Shown piece by piece: positions 33,191 to 45,842 of a DNA stretch of 64,000 nucleotides (its first letter is position 1; every line of letters starts with the position of its first letter). The DNA comes from Pyronema omphalodes (Eukaryota > Ascomycota > Pezizomycetes > Pezizales > Pyronemataceae). The stretch lies in the NCBI GenBank assembly GCA_024516155.1, contig JAJJXM010000091.1, forward strand, positions 1 through 64,000. Reading direction: 5' to 3'. The notes under the pieces were generated by a model. It was given only the letters and a program-made list of their open reading frames with translations, had not been told where the DNA came from and made no database searches. Position numbers and translations under genes: made by a program.

Positions 33191-36100
33191 TGTGTTCTTC
33201 ATCGGGGTCAGTTAACGTACCCCAATCTGCCATTGTGAATCTGTGTTCTGGTGAGTGTCTCTCCGCTGCAGGGGTACTTAACTGTGTGTGTGCCCATTCC
33301 GCAGTTGCGAGCTTCGTTTCAGAGATAATAGTGGTCAGGGCTTGAATTCCGTGTGGCGTGTGGAGGATCATCTTAAGTTGTAGTTGTCGGTGCCGTGGTA
33401 GTTTAAGTTGGTGGCGGAGGTTAATACGGTGGGAGGTAAATATGGGGCAGGCCAGGATCAGGTGGCGTGGGGTTTGAGGTGGGTGGAGGGGGCATGTGCA
33501 TGAGCGGGAAGGGTATTGTTCGGAGGGGGGGTGTGCCAGGCTGTTGAGAAAGTAACCATGTCCTGTTCGGAGGCCCAGTATCGCTGTGGATATCTTTCGG
33601 GGCACTGATGTGTACGCTTCATCAAGCTTCCGCTTGAATGGTGCATCGTATGTCTTTGGGCGGGTGGAGGAGGTGTACCAGGTGACCCAATCATGGATGT
33701 GAGCTTCATGGATGCGGCGTCGCAGCCATGACAAGGAGATTGTCGAGTTCGGTAGGGGGTTTCTGTCAGTTGCCAATTTTGCCAGGCGATCTGCTTCATC
33801 GTTGCCTGCAATGTCGGTGTGGCCTGGTACCCAGTGAAGGTGCACTGTGGAGTTGGTTCGTGTGAGGAGGGTTTGACAGGTGTGGTGGATGATGCCGGCA
33901 GTTTCCCGTCCTGGGCCTGGCGAGAGGTGCGAAGAGCGGATGATGGCTGCCTGGTTGTCGGTGAAGATGTGTATCTGGCGGTTGTGGAGGTGGAGGCGTC
34001 GCAGGTGTGTAGCGCAGGAGAGTAGGCTCTCTGAGATGGCTTGTAGTTCAGCGTCAAAGACTTCGTTTGTGTTGGTCATGGGAATGAGGGCTTGTATTTG
34101 TTTGTCGAGGCCGTAGGGGATGAAGAAGCTAGCCCCGGTCTTGTCGTTGAGTTGGGAGCCATCAGTGTATACCACGATTGCATTGGGTGTTGTTTTGAGG
34201 GAGTGTAGGAGTGCAAGGTGTTCAGTAGCTGCGTCCTCCTTTTCGCTCGTGGAGATGGTTGTTGTCAGGGGGGGTGGTTTCCATACCGAGGGATCCGGTT
34301 GGGCCGTGTTCTCAACTGTGCTGGTGGGGGATAGCCATGGTCTCATCAGAGTGAGGATGCTTGTGAGACGGGACTGGGGGCGTGTGTGACCGTGCCAGTC
34401 ACAGTCATACTCTGTGGGGGACATGATGGCGTTCTCAAAGTGGCCTGGGGTGGGGTAGGAGGAGGGGCAGCGGGAAATGACGGGGTGGGTAGGGGGCAGG
34501 GAGAGGAGTCTGAGGGCATATTTTCGTTTCTTGTGGGTGAGTCTGATCTTAACGGGTGGGAGGGCCGCCTCGTTGTGCAGGGCCATGATTGGAGTGGATG
34601 TGAAGGCGTTAAGGATCTTTCGTAGGGCGGTGTTCTGTTGTCGTTGTAGTTTGGATTCCAGCGTTTTCTGATTTGACCACCATATCTCTGAACCGAAGTC
34701 GGACCTGGACTGGACACATGCACGGTAAAGTGTTCTTGTAGCGGAGGGGGACAGACCAGTTTCATATCGCACAAGGCTTCTTAGGGCGTTAAAGGACCTG
34801 GATGCGGCTGTTAGTCTAGTATTTACATGGTGAACAAAGGAAAGTTTTCTATCAAAGTGGATACCAATCCACCGGACCACATCTTTCTTTCCGCCTTTCG
34901 TGCCTGGTTGGACTATTGTGCCATTGGGAAGTCTGACGCATGTTTGAGGGGTGGTGTCGTCTTTTTGTGATCTGTGGAAATGGAGAAGTTCTGACTTGGA
35001 GTCGTCGAATGCCACTGCGTTGTTGTGGGCCCATTCAAAGGCGGTTTCTGCGGCCCTCTCAAGGGCCCTTGAGTTGGATTCTCTAGATGTACCCTGTGTG
35101 ACTAGAGCGACGTCGTCGATGTAGCTGGGTGTCCAGATGCTGGGGTGGATAGATGATAGACTGTCAAAGAGCGGTCGTAGGTAGAGGAGGAACAGGATTG
35201 GTGAGGCGGGTGATCCCTGGGGGATACCGGTTCTGGTAGCTCGTTGTCCGTCGGTGTGTCCGTCGAATGACAAGGCCGTGGTCCTGTCCTGGAGGAAGGA
35301 GGCGCACCAAGATACCGTAGGAAGTGGGCATCCCAGAGATGTCATTGTAGCGAGGAGGCGTGTGGCGGATACATTGTCGAATGCGCCTCTGACGTCGAGG
35401 AAGAGGGCGGAGGTTATGAGTTTGTTTTTGTGCCCAACTTCAATGTCGTGTGTCAGGGCCATTGCTGCGTCGATGGCTGATCGCTTGGGTCGTCCTCCAA
35501 TTTGATCTCTGTGGAGGATGTGGTGTGTTTCTGCTAGTTGTCCTAGACGTGTCGCCATTAGCTTTTCTAAAATCTTTCCCATGCAGTTTAGCAGCGCGAT
35601 CGGGCGATAGGCCTTCACAGAGCTGTAGTCAGGTTTGTTTGGCTTCGGTATCACCACTGTAGTAGCCTGTCTCCAGCAGCGTGGTTGATATCCAACTCTG
35701 CCCAGGGTTGCGTATAGAAGGTGGAAATCTTCCGGGATGGTGGTGTAGGCTTGTCGTAGGCACAGGAATGGGATCCCATCCGGGCCAGGGGCCTTCTTCG
35801 GTGCTGAGGTGAAGATGGCTGATTTGACTTCGGTTTCCGAGAATGTGTTCCATTCGATTGGGGGTTTATTGTTGTGGTGGGGTTGAGGAGGGGCGTCTGG
35901 TGGGGGGGGGGAACAGGGCCTGAAAGGCTTGAACTTTTCCGGCGAAGTCTGTGCGGAGAGCATTGGGTTGGGTAGTTGTGTCAGTGATTGGTGGGGTGAG
36001 CTGAGCGCGGCGAGGGTTAGTATAGCGGAAGGCAGCCCATATGTCCGCTCCTTTGGCTTGAGACAGGTACTCCTTCCATAGGCTGTCTTTTGCATGTCGG

Positions 36101-37179
36101 ACTGCCCGGAAGTGGTGGTTGCGTTTGCTTTTGAAGTGGGCGTGGTCATCTGGGTTCCTTGTGCGCTTCCAGACCCTTTGAGCCTGGTTCATTTCTTTCC
36201 TAGTGGTTGTGAGATTGTCAGTCCACCAGCGTTTAGATCTGGGGGAATGTTCGATGGCTGGAGTAGATTGTTCGGCTGCCGTGGCTATGGTTTGTTGAAG
36301 GGAGGCGGCCCATTCGTCCAGGTTATTGGTAGTAGGATTCCCTTGTAGGTGTGACCACCGGGGTCGAAGGGAAGATGCGAGTCGTGTGAGGATGGTAGCA
36401 AATTCATCCCAGTTGGTCTTTTTCCAGTTCAGTCGTGGTTTGGGGTTGGAGAGCTCAACATCTGGGTGTTGCGACTGTATTTGGAACCGGATGACCTCAT
36501 GGTCTGAACCTGTTGCCGCTTCCTCATCGACTGCCCAGTTCTGTACTTCATTCGCCATGGAGGGTGTAGAGAGTGTCAGGTCCAGGACGGAGGATCCCCG
36601 GCCATTGCGGTAGTGGTATGTTGGTGTGTCTGGTGTGTTAGCTAGGTGCCAGCCGGCTTCTTCAATCAGGTATACCAGCTCGTCCGCGCGTGTCATCCGT
36701 GTGAGATGAGAGTTCCACAGTGTATGATGGGCATTCATATCACCTGTCAGGACGCAGCGGTGGGGTAGGGTAAGTGGGGTAAATGAGCGTGGGAGGGTGT
36801 ATTGTTTGGATTCTTGTTCCCATTCGTTGTAAATGTTCAGTAGGTAAAAGGTGGGGATAAGGGGGGTGTGTATTTCAAGGATCTGGAGATCCGGGTCCGC
36901 ACAGATGTCAGGACGTGGAGTAACATGTAGGTGAGGGTTTAGTCTCGAAATGTACGCCATCGTCCTGACAACTGTCCGATTGTTTGCTGGGGGTATAAGG
37001 AGAAGGAAATCTGGGTGTGTTGTGGCATATATGGGATTTCTGATATCAGCTTCCTGTATCAGAATGATGTCTGCGGTCCTGCCAGCAGAGTTCAGAAGGG
37101 AGTTAAGGGCTATGGTGCTTCTATTAATGTTGTGGGATATTATTCGTAGGGTTGCCGCGGAAGAGTTGTAATTACTCAT
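33186..37179 (-). pseudogene. LINE ORF2: endonuclease / reverse transcriptase / RNase H
   Basis: Polyprotein that nicks target DNA and copies the element's RNA into it. The endonuclease part (start 37179) shows SHNIN near residue 17, IQE at 41-43, GDMN at 146-149, LDL at 199-201 and SDH at 225-227, the usual APE-type set. After a 10-G run (35902-35911) the reading frame changes. The downstream frame has RT motifs LDVRGAFDNV, GIPQGSPASP and YIDD (nt about 35123-35112), then RNase H (YTDGS, DAELQ, FTDNQ, HWVPGHTDIAGND), and a C-terminal CTCPLHPP...H...C motif. All catalytic residues looked for are present. The total would be roughly 1330 codons, normal for the family. The single frame break lies in a homopolymer, so it may be sequencing error. 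The start overlaps the ORF1 stop by 8 nt. Confidence 0.88.
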
Positions 37180-38960
37180 CGGTGGTCATATTAGTGTCAG
37201 AGGGTAGGTCAGAGGGTTTGTGGGCGGTTTTTGTTCTTTGCCAGACAGTTCTTATGACTTCCAGGCGGGAGGGGCATTTGGGGTGGAATGCAGGGTGGGC
37301 TGTGTCATCTTGATTGGCATCAGTGCAGTTTCTGCATTTAACACTGACATGGGGGCATAGCCGTCCAGTCTTGGTCGGACATTCAGCACATTGATGCAGG
37401 TCAGTGGAATGTGGGCCGGCACAAAGGGCGCAAGTGGGGTGGGAAATGGAGGGGCAGACCGCGTGGTGGTGTCCAAAGTTAAGGCAGCGACGGCATTGGT
37501 CGGTGGGGCGAGCTGAGTGATACTCAGTAACCTTCCTCTGCTCATAGCGTACAATAACTTTGGTTCTCTTGAGCCGTTGCGCGTCTTCATTGGTCTTAAG
37601 GGCGATCATAACACTTGATGCTGTCTTGCCAACGCGTTTGTCAGGGTGGGTTATGTATCGGGGGGGTTGGGCGAGTTGGATATCATGGTTGCGCTCAATC
37701 TCAGATTGGAGAGCTTGCATGCCATCAGGGTTATCAGGGTAGGAGTCAAGTGGAATGCTGTGTACCGTAAGTTTGAACCACTTTTCGGCAACGCGGGGTG
37801 CAAGCAGGGTGTAGTGGATTGACTGGGCAGCCTCCTGGAGGGTGTTGAGGTGGGCAGTAACTTCTTCAGTAGTGGTTTTGGGGGAGAACGTAAGGGTGAG
37901 GTTTCCAAGCTGGTTGCGGCGCACCGTAACAACAGACATGTGGTCAGGGGCATCTGCCTCCCGGAGTGCACGGTTGGTAGCAGTACCGAGGTGGGCATTG
38001 ACATCATGTGTGAGTTTTTCTGGGTCTGGGCAGGGGATGGAAACAGTAACAGGGCGGGGGACGGCAGGTTTTGGTGATGGCTTTTTGGGTTGAGAGGGGG
38101 TCTTGGACTTCTGGGTGGCGACAGTCTGGGTAACAGAGCTGAAGAGCTTTCTGGGGATATTTGGTTCTGTCCAGGCAGCAGTTCCTTGGGGGACGGGGAA
38201 GGGGATAGCGGGGGGGGGCGGCGATATTGTGTTTAGCTAGTGCTTCTTCAGCAGCGAAACAACGGGTCTTCCAGTAGGTGACCAGATCGTCGGTTTGGGC
38301 AGGAGGCAGGGGGTCGGTGTCAGGGGCGGGGTCGGCAGAGTCAGGAATATCATGGGAGGGCAGGAGCTTGCGGAGCATTTCTTCGATCTTGCGTAGTGTT
38401 GCTCTATCGCGGTCCATGATGCTGAATGCTTTATTGAGGCGTTGGGTGGTACGGTGGTCGTTGAGGCGTGCAGCATCAGCGTGTGCGGTTACTGTGGCCA
38501 TAACTCGGTCGATTGCTGTGAGGTCTGCGATGCTGGTGTGTTGGGGGACCGCTGTTTCATTGCCGAGTGTGCGCAAGGAGGCCTGGATGCCGTGTTCGTA
38601 GACGAGAGGAGTTTCAGTTGAAGTGGTGGTGGACGGTGCAGAGCGTTTTGCCGGAAGGGTTGGGAAGTCTTGGATGTTGCGTACGTGGATTGTGTGTCCA
38701 GTTCTGGGTGCAGTTGGGGCAGGCGGTTGGTGTTGAGGGGTGGGTTGCGGCGGGGTGGAGGGGCGGCGAGCTGGGGTTGGTGTAGGCGACGCGGTTTCTT
38801 CGTCACTGACGTCAGTGTCGGTGTCGAGGTTCATGTCGTCAAGTGTGGTTGCTTGGGAGTGCGGCTCTGCGCTAGCGTGTTGGCTCGCGCTAAGGCTCGG
38901 CGTGCTGATTTTGTCGGGGGGAAGAGGTTTTTTGCGGGGGGCAGCAGAGCGTGGGGCCAT
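37172..38960 (-). pseudogene. LINE ORF1: gag-like nucleic-acid-binding protein
   Basis: RNA-binding partner of ORF2. The N-terminal part (from 38960) is Pro/Ser/Thr-rich and low in structure, followed by a helical charged segment. The frame then changes at a 9-G run (38210-38218). The second frame contains a conserved domain (from MSVVTVRRNQLG at 37939 onward) and three zinc knuckles: CRRCLNFGHHHAVC (CX2CX4HX4C), CALCAGPH...C, and CRNC...H...C ending at about 37274. Length would be about 595 codons. Three knuckles at the C-terminus fit Tad1- and I-like ORF1 proteins. As in ORF2, the only lesion is at a G run. Confidence 0.85.
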
Positions 38961-39280
38961 GTCGCCGCGAAGGAGTTAGGAGGGGAGATCGAGTGAGCGA
39001 TAGATTTTAAAGGGAAGAGAAGAGAGGACGAGTTCGAGCGAGTGGTTGTTGTTTTGTGGTTGTGGTGGGGTCGCGTTGTGCCTATGCCGAGGGGCGTCTT
39101 CAGGGGCCGTGATTCTCTTTCACCTCGCTTGCGCGACGAAAAAGAGCGTGCCGGGTCTGTAGAGGCTTCGGGTAGGTAAATCGAGTGCGCTATTCAAGAA
39201 TCCGCTCGAAAATCTGATGATTTCCGGGTGGTTGTTGAGATAGCTGGGGGGGGGGGTCGAACTCGGGGTGTGTTGTTTTT
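38961..39280 (-). promoter_or_regulatory. LINE 5' UTR
   Basis: About 320 nt with no ORF, ending in a CT-rich stretch and TTTAAAATC shortly before the ORF1 ATG. An internal promoter is expected for an autonomous LINE but no specific box is recognised. Contains a 39246-39256 G run. Confidence 0.45.
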
Positions 39281-39295
39281 TGCGGGTCTCATAGC
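39281..39295. repeat. Target-site duplication, LINE 5' side
   Basis: TGCGGGTCTCATAGC, identical to 32627-32641. It is followed by 23 bp (GTAGATC...GCAGTTC) whose last part also occurs in M6, supporting it as original flank. Confidence 0.75.
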
Positions 39296-42200
39296 GTAGA
39301 TCAAACAAATGGCAGTTCGCCATCGGTATTATCACTACCGACTCTTCTCGACGAAATAATCACGCGTTTCTACTTGAATCATGAGTAATTGGTTATCTCC
39401 CGGAGTATTTCTTACTCCGATGCTTTGTGTTGGAGTGTTCGATTCGCCGGTTCTAATTTCCTGTTTCTAGTTTTCTTATTTTGTTTTTTTTTAGGTTTAT
39501 TTGAGACACTTTTTCATTTTGTTTCATTTCGATTTCTTTTTCTTTAATTCTATAATTTGGTTGCTGTTGTGTCGTAGCTTTTGCTTTGGTTTCTGCCCCA
39601 AACTCACATCTTTCGTCATTACGCGAAAGTGATTTTTCATGACCCGCAGTACTGTCTACATTTTCGTAATCCAACAGTACTATGTAGATTGTAGATAAGA
39701 CAGTGATCAGAGCGACGATCCAGAATCCATCCCAGGATATCAGCCATCTACAATAACTCAACAACCCTCGTCTGCATGCTCTGGCTATATAGATCCCATC
39801 ATACAGCCCTACTTTTCAGCCTCGGATATCATCATCATCACCATAACCATCGTCATACTGTATCTTAGTCACCCCCGCCCCCCCCCCCCCCCCCTCAACC
39901 ACCATCCCAAAATTACGCTCGTACGTTACACAACCTCCCCCCCTCCTCCGAAATTCCCACAACACACGAACATTCTAGTATCCCATTCCACACCACCAAC
40001 GTAACCCACCCACCCTCCTGCTATATTCTGACGATAAATACATAACCAGTTACCTATCCTCCGCTTCAACGCAACTTAACAATCAATACATACGGGGGGA
40101 ATCAGTAACCTACATCCACTGGGAGGTCAGGGGGGCTTGGGTATTTATTTATTTCTTTTCTTCCGTGGTGTGGAGCACGCGATAAATAGATAGACAGAAG
40201 CAACAGACGGGGGGAATACGGGTGAGTGTATTGGATCCGGGGTTTGAGTTGTAAGTACATAACTTTATTCTATCGTGTGGTGTATCGTATGTACTTTGGA
40301 TACTTTATTTCATTTGCCCTCTACATATATACATCCGCGTCCTATTCTCCTGTCACCGAATGTGAACTTTGCTGTCTAATATTCAAGAACTCTGAACAAG
40401 CAACAGTAGCAATGATATCATGCAACATCAACGTGCAACATCAAAGTGCATTAGGAAAAATAAAAAGAAAAAGAATACCAAGTGCAAAACCATATTTGCC
40501 TCCGGACCCCGCCTTCATATGCGTATGTAGGCGTATGTATGTGTATGTACTTATCTGCCGCCAGCGGACTCGAGTTCCGACATGCAGCAACAGGCAGGTA
40601 AAGGTGAAGGTGTGTGGCGATTCGTAGTAAGCCGGTGCAGTTTTTGTATGCTGCGGAAAGTTGAAATGTTAAAACTATTTTCATGCGGCTACAGAGACCT
40701 TGCGAGTGAGCGATACAGGGGTTGGTAGTCGGAGATATCACGGTGCTGGTCGCTTAGTTAGTGAGATCTCCTGAGGAGAAGCTGCGGAGCATGAAGCTAT
40801 GAATAGAATAAAAAAGGAACTCGCGAGCGGCGGAGCTCCGGAGTAAGAATCCTAATTCCTCCGAGTCAATTTCTTTTCTGTTCCAGTCCGCCGTCGCCTT
40901 CTCTGGTTCATCAGGGTAAGGCGAAGTGAAAGCAACTAAGTCAACCGCATCTTACACTTTCCCTCTAACCACACCCCACCGCCCACTAGTACTCCGCCAT
41001 CGCACCGTTGAATCATCGTACCAGCTAACGACGAAGCGAGATCAAAATCGATAAGAAATCTTCGTCCTCGTCGTCATATCTAGGGTTTTACCCTCTCTCC
41101 ACCTCCTGATTACCGCTAGAGTTGCACCAATGTAGAGTGGCAGCAAAACTCTACCACGCCCCCGCTGCGACACGGTGATCCAAATTCCAAGTGCGCCGTA
41201 AGCGCCGCGCTGCATGATACGGTTATCGCCGCCTTATACGTCGTGCATCACAGTTGCAAATTCAATTCAACACCATCCATCGGTTGGTTCGGTACCTTTT
41301 CATGCCTAGAATATCCCGTTTCGGTTGTAGATTCTCCGATTCCTATGACACGCCGTGCGTTCAGCCTTTCGCACCAAAGCCATCAAAAACAAAGCCAAGC
41401 CAGCTCATCTCGCCAAGATAACCAAGGCCAAGCCAGTCAAGCTCAGAGGATGACGTCTCTTCCGTTACCAGGGTCTTGTGGTCAACATATAACACACTAA
41501 GGTTTTATGGCTTGGAAAATCGAGATATGCTGCGACGCTGCGGCGCTGCGGCGCTGCCGCTAGAGGATCCTCCCGCTGGTTCCCGGACTGAGCAATGTAA
41601 CGCGAAGTAACTCAGAGCAAAGTAACGGATAGTAAAGGCATCCAATGCCCTTCTCACGGGGCCATAGATAGACAGATAGTCTTTAGATAGTCTCGATATA
41701 TATATATATATATATATAATCACCCTTAGTATGGTGCGATATGGTACACCAGAACACGGACTGGACGGACAGACGGTATGGTATAGTTTGGTATGATCTG
41801 GTCTGGCCTCAGTTCCTATATCCTATACATAGCCATCCATCGCGAAAAAGACGCAGGGACATTGAATCATCAATCACGAAGCCATCCCAAATCCAAAGCT
41901 CTATATTCGGATCTCCCATATCCATCCTGTTCGATCCATCTATCTCCCGTCACATCTATAGCACGCAAAGGACAAAAAAAACACGCACGATCGAAAGGAA
42001 GGGACCGAGCGCTGATGCATCGGGCCGCGGGATTCGGTTCAGCCTCGGAATGGACACGCGGAAGTTCCATAGGCGAATGTATGTTTTTTTTTAAGGTACA
42101 GACTGGAGGGTATAGATATACACAGATATCCCTATCCCTATCCCTATCCCTATCGCTATCGCTATCGTTGTCGCGGTTGATGTCGCTTGTAGATGTCGAT

Positions 42201-43957
42201 GACGATTTAGGGCTTGCTTGCATAAGTGCTGGATCCGTATGAGGCTTGTGCAGCCGTATATGGAGTTTTGGGTGAGTGATGGGATGTGTAGAGGATGCAT
42301 TGCGAGGCTGGGGGTGAGGAAATATAGGTAGTTTCGCGCTCTCTCCCGTGAACAAGATACGATGGTTTTACTCTCGTTTCATGGCTTCGTGAAGTATACC
42401 CCCTAGCAGCATACAATGACCCTTGCCGTCTGTTCTTTGTCTTGGTTGATATACATATATCCGCTGTATTCCTGTCTCTCAGTGCAGTCATGAAGGATAA
42501 TATTTGGTATATATTATTCATGCCTTTTCCATCCGCAGCTTTGTCATTGCATATGAGCTCCAGACAGCTTACATACCCATAACCTCAAAATAGAGCATTC
42601 GATATCCATATTGTAATGGGTCCCATCTTATACCTCCGCAGATTATATCGATATTACAAAGACAATTCCATACACGTTGTACTTGATACTGCATGCGGAA
42701 CGTAACCAGCCCGCCGAACAGGTGCATGCACTTCATTATCAGCCTGATTTAGTCATGCATAATCACTCGCATAAGTCAATCTGACATCGATTTCTAAAGT
42801 TGAAAAACTACAAACTGAAGTAGAAGGACTAAATGTCCGCAAGATCTTTCAGCTGCGCGAAAATGGCAGCGAGTTCCATTTGAGAATCATATCCTGCCAT
42901 CAGAAAGTTGAAGACGCGTGACAAGTCACGCAGGTGCATAAATGATTCAATAGGGTATCATGCCGGGACAAAGAGAACATGAATCAATCATGATTATTGA
43001 ATAAGTTAAGACCACATGCAAAGCCTTCAATTAAAAGGGTATTTTGACCTTATTGAGAAGTTAGTGGGCCCAAAAAAAAATCGATTTGGCAGGAAGTGAT
43101 CGTCTGCAAGGACGCGCGAGATTCGAGCGTGAAAATATGTGATATCGAAAAGTCCACGAGAGAGTGTATGCTGAAATCAACAGCGCAGCCAGCCTCAAAT
43201 AAGTAAACAAAACAACCGACTCAGGCCAACTGGAACCTCAATTCGATAAACACAGGTCTAACCGTATACTCACCACGAAAAAGTCAAACACCTTACATAA
43301 CACAAGATCAAACAAATGAATACAATAATGAATATGATGAAAAAATGATTGCAGACTCAGTATACAGGCATTCAGAAAGCGAGTGAGAAAACAAATGGAA
43401 GTTCACACTTATTCACTCGGAAATGGCGGAATTTTCAAATACTTGCTCCTCGGTTGATCAAAAAAAAATCTAAGAATTCCAGGAATTCCAAAATGCCAGG
43501 GATCACATTGCGAGCTGCTATCCATATTGATGAGCATACAGGAAAATGAGAAAGCGTACCGAAGGAAGGAATGGGAAAAAAGTAAATAGAATTTAGACTC
43601 TGGAAATATGCAGGCTCGAAGTTTGAGGTTCGTATTGAGAAAAGTAGAAACGATGATATTAGTAGATGAAGTAGAAGTTTGAAAATATACAAGTTGTTAT
43701 TGATTATTAGATGACGATGAGCGACTGCTGAACTTGGTCTAGGCAGTGTCTGTCAGGTACAGAGAGGTAGTGCAACGTACTGGTATGGCTACATAGAACT
43801 GGGATCTATAACTGAAGCCTGGCCGGTGGAGGGGTTTTAAGGCTTCAGAAGCATCTCTAGAACAAGGTTTACGGTCCTGGATTGTTGAATATTGTATTTT
43901 GATGTAGCTGAAAGTGACCAGGGTATTGTATGGTCCTGATAACTCTTTCGAGAAAAC

Positions 43958-44221
43958 ATGCGTGGGAGATCTCAACTTGATGGGATATGGAAAACTGGTA
44001 TCAGAAAATTACTGAATTGCATCTGTTTTTTGCTTTCTCTTGTTGCGAATAGAGAAGACTCTGATGACATTAAAAACGAGAGTATGCTGTTCAAAAAGGA
44101 ATTTCGACACGAAATAGCCATGAATACTGGTAAAGCAAACAATGATAACAAAGCACTACATCTAAATTTATGCCTCGAAATACTATGCGTGATAGCTGAT
44201 CTGTACATTTCTACGATTTAA
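43958..44221 (+). pseudogene. ORF remnant X (M4)
   Basis: Same frame as the longer M6 version at 60487. It ends at a TAA (ACGATTTAA) where M6 reads ACGATTCAC. M2 has the same stop and in addition two extra T near 16890 that break the N-terminal part. Confidence 0.3.
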
Positions 44222-45400
44222 ATTACCAGCCGCAAGGGCCGCACTGTGCACGAGAATATGGTAAGCGGTGTGCAGCAGTCTACAAGGGAGGGTTTCTTTG
44301 TGACTATGTGGAGTACTATCACGTTAAATGTGAGAGAATGAAAAACATTCGTCTGGTATATTGAGAAGAGCGGAGCGGACACCCTGCCTCCCGACAAGCC
44401 ACGATACTGACGCCGCGGATCATGACTGAGCACTCGTCAAAACCTCCCTTTACACTATGAATTTGCAGTTTACTAGTAAGTCTCTACAATGTGACGGGTT
44501 GGTTTGGAGGGTTTTCACAGTGATTTATCCTCAATCAAGTGCCATTTGACGTCATTCAGCTGATGAAAAGAAGATGATGAACTACGGTGTACTGGCAGCC
44601 AGAGGCCTCGCTTCTTCCTGATCATACAGATAGGCACTCAAGCGACAAACGCAAGACAACACAGATGACCCAGTGCGTTGGAAAAATTTTAATAACCGAT
44701 TGAGAAAACTCGAGTGTTAGTCACGGGATGGCATATCAGCATGGTACATACTGTATGGATGATTCCATCCGAAGACCTTAGAAGATGCAAAGAATCAGTT
44801 GGATGGCTACCAAAGATCCGGCCGTTGCACGGGATACGTTAAGAAGATTGAAGCAGGGCTGGAGAGGAAGAACTGGCGGGTGACTAGCTTGATCGAAAAG
44901 GAACAGCTTTTTTCGATCACGATGGACAACGCTTGAAAATACTCAAGCGTGCTGTATATTACTCTGTACAAGTCTATGACTACATCTGGTGCGGCTCTAC
45001 TGCGGAGCCGTAATAGTCCAATAGACGAATTTTAGCTTATCAACTTTACATTGGTAACCCGAACAATTCGGTGCCCCGTTCAAGTACGCAATTCCCGGGT
45101 GAAAATAACATTAGCTCTGGGTAGCCGATCTAATTGTAGAATTGTTTGGGGTGTCATTGCAGTTGACTCCCACTCCGTCAACCAGCACACAAAGTACGCG
45201 GCAGTGAACAATCTGGATATTTGGGAAGAAAAACAGGCTTGTCAGATGTCTGTTATCTCAGATGCCGCGAAACCGTATCCCGCTGGAGCCAAAGAAGCGT
45301 GAGAGGTCAACCATATAATCGTTTTGGCATACCGGCTGGCTTCTGTCGATAATACTCCGTCAACCAACTGTACACTGTCAATGCCCGGACATCCGGTCGG

Positions 45401-45442
45401 TACGTCACACAGGGTGGCCAATGTTTTCATACTGTATTTAAG
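45401..45442 (+). promoter_or_regulatory. A-gene promoter core (M4)
   Basis: TACGTCA 45401-45407 and TATTTAAG 45435-45442; ATG at 45570. Confidence 0.55.
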
Positions 45443-45569
45443 CACACAAAAGTCCTCTTTGAGCGAAACAATTCCGCTACAGAAATAAACCTCCCCTAAT
45501 ACACAAACAATCTTTCTCCAATTTCTATACTCCTCTACACGACCTAATCTCCTGTCATCGATAACGAAC

Positions 45570-45842
45570 ATGTCACCTCGCAATTCCTCCACCGCCACTT
45601 GCGCGCCTATGGCTATTGATACCACCGTCAAGAAACGCAAGGCCTCTGGTGAGGGTGTTGACGACACCAACAAGGAGCCATGCAAGATGCACAAGCCCAA
45701 TCCGCCGACCAACGACAAGAAGGGGCACTCTGACGATGAATCCATGTTCAGTGACTGGTGGTGGCCTGAGCGTCGTTTCTACAAGTACCAGTACGAGTAT
45801 AACATCTGGGCTGGCGAGTCAGACTTTGCGGTTGAGATTTAG
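45570..45842 (+). CDS. A-family small protein, 90 aa (M4)
   Basis: Differs from the M2 protein at only two positions (T16I; G59M in the ES-x-FSDW segment). The frame and C-terminal DWWWPERRFYKYQYEYNIW block are unchanged. Its poly(A) signal has become AATGAA at about 46079-46084, unlike the other copies. Confidence 0.65.
   Translation: MSPRNSSTATCAPMAIDTTVKKRKASGEGVDDTNKEPCKMHKPNPPTNDKKGHSDDESMFSDWWWPERRFYKYQYEYNIWAGESDFAVEI

Larger units (their letters stand above)
32642..39280 (-). mobile_element. Tad1-like LINE, near full length
   Basis: Non-LTR retrotransposon, 6639 bp between 15-bp target-site duplications. In its own direction: 5' UTR ~320 nt (39280-38961), ORF1 (gag-like, zinc knuckles), ORF2 (AP endonuclease, reverse transcriptase, RNase H, Cys/His motif), an A46 tract right at the ORF2 stop, a ~500-nt 3' UTR with stem-loops, and an AAAT-type 3' tail. 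It is visibly more GC-rich than the array around it. Apart from one frame change in each ORF, both at G runs, the coding frames have no stops, so the insertion is young. Family assignment (Tad1 clade, fungal) rests on domain order and RT motifs; a related fungal LINE clade is possible. Confidence 0.9.

Noticed and set aside
33139..33345. Plus-strand frame beginning with poly-Phe
   Set aside because: It is the LINE A46 tract and ORF2 end read on the wrong strand.
33819..38996. Several plus-strand frames of 60-110 codons through the LINE
   Set aside because: Antisense shadows of the GC-rich LINE ORFs with no independent support.
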